Below, piece by piece: positions 45,131 to 55,335 of a stretch of 64,000 bases of DNA. The DNA comes from Musa acuminata AAA Group (lineage: Eukaryota > Streptophyta > Magnoliopsida > Zingiberales > Musaceae), in the NCBI RefSeq assembly GCF_036884655.1, contig NC_088345.1:19737001-19801000 (forward strand), written 5' to 3'. The notes beneath the pieces are model-generated. The model was not told where the DNA came from. It made no database searches and saw only the letters and a program-made list of their open reading frames with translations. Numbering within the stretch: the stretch's first letter is position 1; each line of letters begins with the position of its first letter. The translations under genes and the position numbers were made by a program.

Positions 45131-45838
45131 TCGATGTAGTTTCTTATTCTGTTCTGATTACTCTTAATGTCAAGTTAGAAGTTTGTCGTCTTCTTTTGAA
45201 CAAAAACTAAACCTTTGTTTGAGATGTAATGTTAAATTCTGGATAATTGCTGATTTGTTTTGGAATCTAGATAAATATTTCTTGCGAGATTAACTTTGTA
45301 TGATTAATTCGAATTTTGTATGATATGATCACAAACTATGTGTTTCAAGTCTCATCTCCTTATTTTTTTGTTGATGACAAAGGGGGAGAAGTGATGACTT
45401 GTACGACTTATGCGCATCGATAGCATGACTTATATGAATTGCAAAAGCTTGTCTTATATGCCTTATAAAATCTTTGAGTATATCGCAAGATTGGTTGATC
45501 ATATGAAATCATTCCTCACATTTATATCATAAATGTCTTATTGAAAATCTTTATCATATTAAAAAAAATTTATCTCTCGTCGAAGTGAAAATTGTCTCTT
45601 ATCATTTGATTTGAAAATGATTTTCAATAGCAGAAAATTATGAGAAATACGAAGTTTCATATTTGCTCATGCTTAATAAGACAATGATAAGTTCAACGGT
45701 TAGAACTTATCGATTTATGCTTGAATTCAAAGGGATGGAATTCAAGTGGTTTTATCTTCTCACAATATGGCATATAGATAGGGGGAGTTATGTTTAACTC
45801 CGTCATCAATTGATTGTCATCATCAAAAAGGGGGAGAT
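45131..45838 (+). other. E6 3' untranslated region and polypurine tract
   Basis: Non-coding. Two purine tracts are conserved across the family: GACAAAGGGGGAGAA (45378-45392) and AAAAAGGGGGAGA (45825-45837), the latter directly before the LTR and therefore the likely plus-strand primer. A GTTATGTTTAACTCC segment is shared with E7, E8 and the 28759 stub. Confidence 0.75.
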
Positions 45839-47055
45839 TGTTGAATCTCATATTTTGATGATGAAATCAATTGATGGGTTAATTGATCAAATCCATATTA
45901 TTGAAGTTAAGTGTGCAGGATTAACTACGATAGCCTAAATACATAAAGCAAGGATACTGGAGTCAAGTTCGATGGACGTTTGAGAGTCCGAAGATTCGTC
46001 GGAGATGCTGTCGGAACCAACCAAGAAAGATCGGAGACTTGTCGGAACTTTCGGAAGTCTGCCGAAGAGATCGTCAGAGGTTCACAGAGATCACCGAGAA
46101 GGCTCGGCTACTCGTTGAATTCGTCACAAGATCGAGAGCCTGCTGGGAGTCCGTCGGAAGAAACTCGAGGGCATATCGGAAGTCCATCGGAAGATCACAG
46201 GAAAGCTCGTCGAAACAAAACTCGACGGTGGGCGGTAAAAAACTTGCTTAGGATTATGTTTTTAGGTATGTAGTTCACATGTAATTAGGGTTAGGATTAA
46301 GGGACAATCCTATATCTTGGTTAAGGGCCAACTGGGCCCAAAAGTGACCTGGTTTGGGATGGACTTGAAGTGCAACCAGAGATCTGCAAAGACGGGCGGT
46401 GGCACCGCCCAGAGCCCAAAGTGTCAGGCGGTGGCATCACCAGACTAGTTGGTGGCACCGCCCAGCACCCGAGATCAAGCGGTGGCACCGCCAGTACACT
46501 GTCTGACAGACATTGACAGGCGGTGGCACCTCCATTCTCAGAAACCGAAGAGAATTCAAAATTTGGAGCCCAAATTTGAATCCTCTTAGGGCCTATAAAT
46601 ACCCCTCAATTCTTAGCAGAGAATACAACTTTTGCAAAGCAATAGTTTGAGATAAGAGCCTTAGCAAAGTCTTAGCAAGTCTTGTTTTCAAATTGCTGTA
46701 GTGTTCACCTCCTTTCTTCTTGTTGAAAAAATTGTAAGAGTGTGAACCACTTGTAAAGGTTGTAAGAGGGGTATTAGTCCTTCCCCTTCAAAGTGATTTG
46801 CTAATGGAAGTTGGGAGCCTCATTGAAGAAGGCTTCGCAAGTGGATGTAGGTCATTTGACCAAACCACTTTAAATTGGCGTATTCATTGAATCTGTGAGT
46901 ACTTACCTTTCTACAATCGTTTTCGGTTTCTTACTTTACTCAAGTTACAATCAAAGAAAAATCTCCTTGCATTTTACGGAATCATTTTTGAACTTACAAG
47001 TTTTAATCCGCTGCACTAGTTCACCCCCCCCTCTTAGTGCCGCTCAGATCCTACA
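45839..47055 (+). repeat. 3' LTR of E6 (1217 bp)
   Basis: TGTTGAATCTCAT at the start, GATCCTACA at the end. It has short-period repeats with GTCGGAAG-type units at about 46010-46215, a GGCGGTGGCACCGCC cluster (46395-46530), TATAAATA at 46594-46601, and a C-run near its end. It belongs to the E2/E8 short subfamily. Confidence 0.9.
46594..46601 (+). promoter_or_regulatory. TATA box of the E6 LTR
   Basis: GCCTATAAATACCCC lies about 65 bases after the last GGCGGT/ACCTCC motif; this arrangement recurs in all complete LTRs of the family. Confidence 0.65.
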
Positions 47056-47214
47056 AGCCTGATGCTCAATCAGTAACTCCAACCTAACTTCAATTCTTCT
47101 TTAATCACTTTACCTTTCTCACAATTGTAGTTAGTCCTGCATCATTTATCTCAACACATGGATTAGATCATTAATTCGTCAATTGATGTTATCATCAAAA
47201 TCTGAGATTCAACA
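47056..47214 (-). repeat. SIRE-like LTR fragment (minus strand, 159 bp)
   Basis: Matches 28605-28758 (GATGCTCAATC, ACAATTGTAGTTAGTCC, ending GATTCAACA). It abuts the end of the E6 3' LTR on one side and the gypsy gag on the other, so E6 probably inserted into this LTR and the gypsy element lay next to it. Confidence 0.7.
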
Positions 47215-47938
47215 AGCTAAAGGTTAGAGATCATGGCAAGGCAAAATGGAAAAGATATAGTTGATGAAAATACTGGCTCTGAAGATGATGTTGAGTCATT
47301 GAGGTTGTAGCTATGAAGATTGCTACATAGTCTACAAGAAAAAAATTAAATCATTGAAGAACTTCAAAGTAGAAACAACTAGCATGAAAATGATGTCCAA
47401 GAGTTTAATTCTGATGATGATACACCTCCTCACCTTAGGGAGTCGAGAAGATTTCGGGCAAGATATAGAGTCCATGATGTGTGTTAGAACAAATACAACC
47501 TAAGATTGGATATTTCGGAGTTTGAAGGTAAAATTAATTTTGAAAATTTTATCAGTTGGCTTAATATAGTGGAAAGAACTTTTTATTTTTATGAACCACC
47601 AGAACAAAAGAAAATAAAACTTATGACACTCAAACTCAGATGAAATGCATCTTATTGGTAGAAAAATCTAAAAAAGAAAAAAAAACATGAGGGGAAGAAT
47701 AAGATCATGATAATGAAAAGGGAGCTAAAGAGGAAATATTTACTTGACAATTATAGGCAAGAGATCTTTCTCAAAATCTATGATTTCAAGCAAAAAGATC
47801 TTAGTGTGGAGGAGTACATAGCAGAATTCGATAATCTCATGTTAAAAGGAGAGCTTGTGAAACTAGAAGAGTAAACTATTGCAAGGTACTTAGGAGGTTG
47901 TAAGGTACTAAGGAGGTTTGAAATATGAGATTGTTAAA
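47215..47938 (+). pseudogene. gag: Ty3/gypsy gag, N-terminal part
   Basis: Begins near ATG 47233 (MARQNGKDIVDEN). It contains the retrotransposon gag pattern DISEFEGKINFENFISWLN, VERTFYFYEPPEQ and a VEEYIAEFDNL-like segment, with stops and shifts. It continues at 59851 after the inserted E7, so E7 split this gag. The family is Ty3/gypsy by these motifs; I cannot name the lineage. Confidence 0.7.
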
Positions 47939-49206
47939 TGTTGAATCTCATATTTTGATGATGAAATCAATTGGTAAATTGTTTGATCTAATCTATGTGT
48001 TGAGATAAGTGTGCAGGATTAACTACGATAGCGATAAGGTATAAAGCAGATGATGAGCCAGAGACGAAGATTCAGACGATGTACTAGAAGTGTGCCGGGA
48101 GCTCGCTGAGAGTTCGTCGGAAGATCGCTGGGAGTTCATCGAAAGATCACCGAGAGTTCGTCGGGAGTTCGTTGAGGGTTCATCAGGAGTTCGCTGGAAG
48201 ACTCACTATGAAGTTTGCCGGAGGTTCGCCGAGATAAAAATAGACATACCAGACAAAATATTGCTTGCCTTAATCATAGTTAGAATATTAGTTAAGTTAG
48301 GATTGGGAGATAATCCCACTAACTCAGTTAGGGGCCAAATGGGCCCTTAACAGGGCTAAATTGGGCCGATTGAATAACCCATTCAGCACATAAAGTCACG
48401 GTCGGCGGTGACACCGCTTAAGACTTAGTCTCCTAAGTGCTTTGGGCGGTGGTACCGCCCAGACTAGGCGATGGTACCGTCGACAATTAATGCTGTTAGG
48501 TGGTGGTACCACCCTATCAGGCGGTGGTACCGCCAGAGCTTGGTCTTCGAGCTTTGTCAAGCAATCGTACCGTCAGAGAGTTAGGCGGTGGTACCGCCAG
48601 TACCCCGAAATCTAGGGATATGACACTTTTTGACTCAAATTATGAAGTCATTGGGGCCAATAAATACCTCACCCTATTCTGCATGGAAGGGTAATAAAGT
48701 GCACTCAAAAGTGTTAAAAAATCTTAAGTATTGGGGTGTTAAAATTATTATAAAAGTAAGAAGAGTCCTCCTCCTCCCTCTCTTAGCTTTGTAATTATCC
48801 AAGAAAGAGGAGTGAGGCTTTTAAGGGTTATCTCCTAAACCCGTGAAAAAGAGAAAGTGTTGTAAAAAGGTGGTTGGTCTTTGCCTTTTGAAGGAGGACA
48901 ATTAGTGGAAACTGGTGACCTTGACGGAGGAGGAATCGGAAGTGGATGTAGGTCACAACGATTGAACCACTATAAATTCCGGTGTGTTCTTTCCTTACTG
49001 TAAATTCTCTTTACTGCATTCAACTGTACTACATTGCAAACTATCCAACCTTCTCTTCTTTACTTATTTAAAGTAAAACAAATGATTTGAGTTGAAATTG
49101 GTTTTTATCGTACGAAGGATTTCGAATCGACGTAATTTTTTCGCTGCACTAATTCACCCCCTCCCCCCCCCCCCCCCCCCTCTTAGTGCCGCTCTTGATC
49201 CTAACA
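47939..49206 (+). repeat. 5' LTR of E7 (1268 bp)
   Basis: TGTTGAATCTCAT to GATCCTAACA. It contains an 11-bp-period array (48101-48225), GGTGGTACCGCC-type motifs (48405-48600), a degraded TATA (CAATAAATA at 48658) and a long C-run (49157-49180). Confidence 0.92.
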
Positions 49207-49208
49207 AT

Positions 49209-49220
49209 TGGTGTCAGAGC
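49209..49220 (+). promoter_or_regulatory. Primer binding site (E7)
   Basis: TGGTGTCAGAGC, one change from the family's TGGTATCAGAGC, directly inside the 5' LTR. Confidence 0.85.
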
Positions 49221-49255
49221 GAGGTCACTCTCATTTGGTTTGAAACCCAAGAGAG

Positions 49256-50836
49256 ATGGCATTTGCCGGCAACTAAGAGGGTCATTCAATTACACGTCCA
49301 CCTATGTTCAATGGGACGGATTACACATATTGACAAACTAGAATGAAAATTTTTCTAATTTCAATAGATTTTGAGTTATGGAACCTTATAGAAAATGGCT
49401 TTCAAAAGTCTTCTCTTCCAATGTGCGATTGGAATGAGTTGGAGAAGAAGACTTTTGCTTTAAATGCCAAGGCTACGAATGCCTTATTTTGCGCTTTAGA
49501 TACAAATGAGTTCAATCAAGTGTCTATTTGTGAAATGACTTTTGACATTTGGCACACACTTGAAATCACTCACGAAGGCACTAGTAGAGTAAAGAAGTCA
49601 AAAATAAATCTTTTAGTTCATACTTATGAATTGTTTCAGATGAAGCCAAGCGAGACTATTGTCGACATGTACACCTATTTTACGAATGTCGTCAAAAGTT
49701 TAAAAGCTCTTAGCAAATATTTTTCAAACTTTAAACTTGTTAATAAAATCTTGAGATCCCTTCCAAAGAGTTGGGACCCTAAAGTAATGGTCATTCAAGA
49801 GGCCAAGGATTTAAACAACTTTCCTCTTGAAGAGTTTATCGGGTCATTAATGACTTATGAGATGACTTGCAATGCTTATGAAGAGCTTGAGAACAACCTT
49901 CCAAAGAACAGGAAGGATATGACACTAAGAACTCAAGAAGATCACTTGAAAGAAAATTCAAGTGATGAGGACAATGATGATGACTTGGCACTCTTGACAA
50001 GAAAGTTCAAAAAATTTATAAAAAGGAAAAATTTAAAATAGCACTAAAAATAAATTTAAACCCAAGAAAGGACAAGTTATATGTTACGAATACAAAAAGC
50101 CGGGACATTTCACAAGAGAATGTCCCCAAGCAAAGAAGAAGCAACCGAAGAAGAAGAAGTCTCTTAAAGCAACTTGGGACGACTCAAGTACATCCGAAGA
50201 AGAGGAGCCAACCAACACAGAGCAAGTTGCTCACTATGCACTAATGACAATTGAAGATGAGGTAAGCTATTCATTTGATGCAAATTTATCTTTTGATGAA
50301 TTACTAAGTGTCTTTCATGATTTATTTGATGAATGTAAATTAGTTAGTAAAAAATATAAACAGTTAAAAAAGGAGCATGCTTCTCTTAGTAATTTTGATA
50401 AATTAAAAGTTGAGCACAATGATAATTTAACTCCTTGCACAAAATACGATGAATTAGAAATGCTTAAAAAGGAAAACTTGCCACTCAAAGAAACCTTTGA
50501 AAAGTTTGAGGTTGGTAGCAAGTCTTTAAATATGATCCTTGCAAATAAGGGTCACATTAATAGAAGAGACAGAATCGGATTTGTGAGTAGCTCTCACCAA
50601 AATCCAACTACTTTGTTAAAGGCCCTACCTTGTATGTTTCACCCCAAAACTGTAACTTTTGTTGCAAACTTGGACATGTTACCTATAAATGTCCACTTAA
50701 GAGATATAGTCCACACAAATTGATTTGGGTTCCTAAAGAAACCATAAAGAACTCTATGCAAAATGATAAGTTGAGTAGATTAATTTTTGAGGTACCCAAG
50801 GTCAAATGGCTACCTAAAAATCATCCTCTTTTATAG
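49256..50836 (+). pseudogene. gag: Copia gag (E7)
   Basis: Starts at ATG 49256 in the same frame as the long open stretch 49343-50041, with early stops (AAC-TAA and TAT-TGA). A shift near 50035 and another near 50640 move the frame. The first zinc knuckle has lost a cysteine (CYEYKKPGHFTREC, near 50080), while the second (CNFCCKLGHVTYKC, near 50640) is complete. The C terminus KWLPKNHPLL matches E1. Confidence 0.85.
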
Positions 50837-51320
50837 AAATGTTTACCATCACATGCTAGGAACAAGATATGGCACCTTGGTAGTGGATGTTCAAGGCACA
50901 TGGCTGGAGATCCATCTTAATTCTCTGAGCTCACTAGCCTAGACGAAGGATATGTCAACTTTGCAAACAACAACAAGGGTAAAATCATTGGCGAAGGAAC
51001 CGTAAGTAACAAATCCAACTTTTTGATTGAAGATATGTTGTTGGTTGATGGCTTAAAGTATTGTCATTTGAGCATTAGTCAATTGTGTGATAAAGGATAC
51101 ATCATTAGATTTGAATCCAATGCTTGCAGTATTGAAAAACTACACAAAAACACATCTATGATTGCCCTAAAATAAAATAATGTATACACTATCGACATTG
51201 ATAATCTTTATAATGAAATGTATTTTTCGATTTTGAATGACGATGCTTTGATTTGACATAGGAGATTAGGTCATGGTAGCATAAAACTAATCTCTCAAAT
51301 CTCATCTAAAGAACTTATAA
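50837..51320 (+). pseudogene. Copia protease and GAG-pre-integrase (E7)
   Basis: WHLGSGCSRHMAGDPS replaces the active Asp with Gly (LDSG to LGSG), so the protease would be dead. It is followed by KIIGEGT, LSISQLCDKGY, and HRRLGHGSIKLISQISS of GAG-pre-integrase, with several stops. Confidence 0.75.
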
Positions 51321-53274
51321 GAGGTATTCTTCACATTAAGTTTGTTAAAGACAATGTGTGTGATGCATGTCAACTAGGAAAACAAATAAAAGGTAGTTTC
51401 AAACCAAAGAATCAAATAAGCACCTCTAGACTATTGCAATTGATCCATATGGATTTGTTTGGATTCATTGATACATCAAGCCTAAGAGGTAGTAAATATG
51501 TCTTTATAATTGTGGACGATTATAGTAGATACACTTGGACATACTTCTTGGCATACAAAAGTGATTGCTTTAGGTATTTTTTAAAGTTTTGTAAACTTAT
51601 TCAAAATAAAAAAGGCTTTACGATTTCATCAATTCGGATTGATTATGGTGGCGAATTTCAAAACCATGATTTTCAAAATTTTATGATTCTAATGGATACA
51701 ACCATAATTTCTCTACTCCGAGAAATCCTCAACAAAATCGAGCAGTAGAAAGAAAAAATAAAAACTTACAAGAAATGACAAAAACCATGTTAAACAAATA
51801 TAGCCTACCCAAATATTTTTGGGCCGAAGCCATTAATACGATATGCTATGTCATGAATAAGGTTCTAGTAAGACCATTACTTTCCAAAACTCCTTATGAA
51901 TTGTGGAACAACAAAAACCCAACATTTCATATTTTAAAGTTTTCGATTGTAAATATTTTATCTTGAATGAAAAAATCTAAAGGATTTTTCTTGGCTATTC
52001 TTCTATTTCTTTAGGAAATACTAAGATGCTTTAGGAAAGTTTGATGCAAAATCCAATCAATGGATTTTTCTTGGCTATTCTTCTATTTCTAAAGCCTTTT
52101 GTATTTTTAACAAAAGGACTTTGGTTATAGAAGAATCTATTCATGTTGTCTTTAATAAAGTTTTCGAATTTAAGAAAAATGAGTTTGATGATTATCTTAA
52201 TTTTAATGCTTTGAATTTAAACGAACCTCCTCCTTCAACTAGCAACTTTGATGCATCTTCTTTCGAAACATCCTTACCCAAGGAATGGAAGTACATAGAT
52301 GCTCATCCTAAGGAGCTAATTGTAGGAGACACATCAAAAGAGGTTCAAACTCGTTCTTTGCTTAAGAATTTTTATGCCAACGTCGCTTTTCTTTCTCAAA
52401 TTGAACATAAATACATTGATGCTTTAGGTATTTTTTAAAGTTTTGTAAACTTATTCAAAATAAAAAAGGCTTTACGATTTCATCAATTCGGATTGATTAT
52501 GGTGGCGAATTTCAAAACCATGATTTTCAAAATTTTATGATTCTAATGGATACAACCATAATTTCTCTACTCCGAGAAATCCTCAACAAAATCGAGCAGT
52601 AGAAAGAAAAAATAAAAACTTACAAGAAATGACAAAAACCATGTTGAACAAATATAGCCTACCCAAATATTTTTGGGCCGAAGCCATTAATACGATATGC
52701 TATGTCATGAATAGGGTTCTAGTAAGACCATTACTTTCCAAAACTCCTTATGAATTGTGGAACAACAAAAACCCAACATTTCATATTTTAAAGTTTTCGA
52801 TTGTAAATATTTTATCTTGAATGAAAAAATCCAAAGGATTTTTCTTGGCTATTCTTCTATTTCTTTAGGAAATACTAAGATGCTTTAGGAAAGTTTGATG
52901 CAAAATCCAATCAATGGATTTTTCTTGGCTATTCTTCTATTTCTAAAGCCTTTTGTATTTTTAACAAAAGGACTTTGGTTATAGAAGAATCTATTCATGT
53001 TGTCTTTAATAAAGTTTTTGAATTTAAGAAAAATGAGTTTGATGATTATCTTAATTTTAATGCTTTGAATTTAAACGAACCTCCTCCTTTAACTAGCAAC
53101 TTTGATGCATCTTCTTTCGAAACATCCTTACCCAAGGAATGGAAGTACATAGATGCTCATCCTAAGGAGCTAATTGTAGGAGACACATCAAAAGAGGTTC
53201 AAACTCGTTCTTTGCTTAAGAATTTTTATGCCAACGTCGCTTTTCTTTCTCAAATTGAACATAAATACATTGAT
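51321..53274 (+). pseudogene. Copia integrase with an 854-bp tandem duplication (E7)
   Basis: CDACQLGKQIKGSFK, LIHMDLFGFID and SSIRIDYGGEF are visible. Bases 51567-52420 are repeated as 52421-53274 with only five substitutions that I can find, all transitions. Each unit runs from late integrase (FLKFCKL) to the linker before RT (LSQIEHKYID). Within each unit a 29-base word starting GGATTTTTCTTGG appears twice, 80 bases apart (51982 and 52062 in the first unit). Confidence 0.85.
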
Positions 53275-54760
53275 GAGGCCTTGAAAGATGATTCATGGGT
53301 TATCGCAATAGAAGAAGAGTTGAACCAATTTGAGAGAAATGAGATGTGAAAGCTTGTTCCGAGGCCAAATGACCATTTAGTTATTGGTACTAAATGAGTT
53401 TTTAGAAACAAGGAAAATGAATTTGGTATCATAGTTAGAATCAAGGCTAGATTAGTGGCCAAGGGTTTCAACCAAGAAGAAGGTATCAATTATGAAGAAA
53501 CCTTCACTCTTGTGGCATAATTAGAAGCCATAAGGATGCTCTTTGCCTATGCTAGTAAGAATAATTTTAAATTATTTCAAATGGATGTTAAAAGTGTTTT
53601 TCTTAATGACTTTATTTCCGAAGAAGTTTATGTTGAACAACATGTGAGATTTAAGAATGATAATTTTTCAAATCATGTGTTTAAATTGACTAAAGCTCTC
53701 TATGGATTAAAATAAGCCCCAAGAAATTATTTCTGAAATAATTTCTCTAAAGATAAGGTCGATACTATATTATTTATTAAAAATTTCGAGAATGATTTTC
53801 TTGTTGTTCAAATTTATGTTGATTATATTATTTTTGGTTCTACAAATGAATCTTATGCGAATCATTTGCCAAGAGTATGAGCCTAGAGTTTGAAATGAGT
53901 TTAATGGGGGAACTTTCTTTTTAAGCTTATAAATCAAACAACTTAGTAATGGTACTTTTCTTAGTCAAACAAAATATACATTAGACTTGCTAAAATGGTT
54001 TAATATGGATAGTTCAAAGGCTATCAATACTCCTATGAGTACTTCCATTAAGTTAGACATTGACGAAGGTCGAGAAAGCTTTGATCAAAAGGCTTATAGG
54101 GGTATGATAGCTAGTTTACTATATCTCACCGCAACTAGACCGAACATCATGTTTAGCATAGGACTTTGTGCTAGGTTTCAATCTAATCCTAAGTAATCTC
54201 TTTTAAAAGCTATTAAAAGGATTTTTAGATACCCAAAAGGAACTCCTAAACTATGATTATGGTATCCAAAATCTAAAAACTTTGAATTGCTTGGTTATGC
54301 AGATGCTGATTTTGTTCGCTACCAAATAGATAGAAAAAGCACATCCGGAATATGTGAAATTTTAGGACATACACTTGTCTCTTGGTCTTCTAAGAAACAA
54401 AACTCGGTTGCACTATTTACAACTGAAGCTGAGTATATAGCAGCAGGTGCATGCTGTGCTCAAGTTACATGGATGAAAAACATTTAGAGGATTATGGAAT
54501 TCACCTAAAAAATATACCTATAAAGTGTGATAACACTAGTGCAATATGCTTAACAAAAAATCATATTCAGCACTTTAGAACTAAACATATTGATATTATG
54601 CATCACTTTATATGAGATCATATTAATAACCATGACATATCTCTAAAATTTATTGATAAAAAATATCAATTAGTTGACATTTTTACAAAACCCTTGATTG
54701 AGGAATAATTTGATTTTATAAGAAGAGAATTAGATATGCTAATTTTTTCTGATACATGAG
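53275..54760 (+). pseudogene. Copia RT-RNase H (E7), catalytic site mutated
   Basis: Starts EALKDDSWVIAIEEELNQFE. Many stops and shifts. The catalytic YVDD has become YVDY (53815-53826), which removes a metal-binding Asp. RNase H can be followed ([37 protein letters not shown]) to the end near 54760. Confidence 0.85.
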
Positions 54761-55335
54761 TTCCTCTTTAAATTTTTCTCCGGACTTTCTTAATAGAGTT
54801 CTATTTTTTGAGATCATTCACTATTATTTCTTCACTTGAGATAAGATTTGATGAGCCATATAAATTTTTCCATACAAATTTTCTCCTCTTACGAAAGTAG
54901 AACTTCAAAAATCTTATATGATGTTTGTGTAAATAAGTGTGTGCATCACATAATGATAAAGATCTTGCATGCTAGAACCACACAAATTTCCACCACACCA
55001 CAATGTAGCAAGTACTCACTGCCTGTAGGCGGTGGCACCACCCAGCTGGCGATAGCACCACCAGTGCTCACTAGTTGTAGGCGGTGGCACCGCCCACAAC
55101 TTAGCACTATAAATATCCAAGTTAGGGCCGGTGGTAGAACTGACCCCAACTCACTCTACACCTCTCCAAAGAGCCCCAAATCCCTAATTCCTCTTGCTCT
55201 CCCTCTAGTAACTCAAAAGAATCTTCATCTCTACTAAATCAAGGATCAATCTCAAGAAGGTTAAACTACTAAGGCAATACCTAAACCAAATCGTTTCCTT
55301 CTTTGCATTACTTGTTCTTAATAAATGTAGTCTCC
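54761..55335 (+). promoter_or_regulatory. Promoter-like module before the E7 3' ORF
   Basis: GGCGGTGGCACCACC (55030), GGCGATAGCACCACC and GGCGGTGGCACCGCC (55080) are followed by TATAAATA at 55108-55115, 221 bases before ATG 55336. Same design as E6 and as the LTR U3. Inferred internal promoter. Confidence 0.45.

Larger units (their letters stand above)
39276..47055 (+). mobile_element. E6: SIRE-like copia element with internal inversion
   Basis: Truncated 5' LTR (39276-39434), primer site, gag, protease, inverted integrase-RT block (40820-42468), RT-RNase H, extra 3' ORF and complete 3' LTR (45839-47055). Apart from the inversion and scattered stops it preserves the full gene order of the family, including parts missing in E1 and E2. 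Most of its 5' LTR has been replaced at 39275/39276 by copia-B. Confidence 0.88.
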
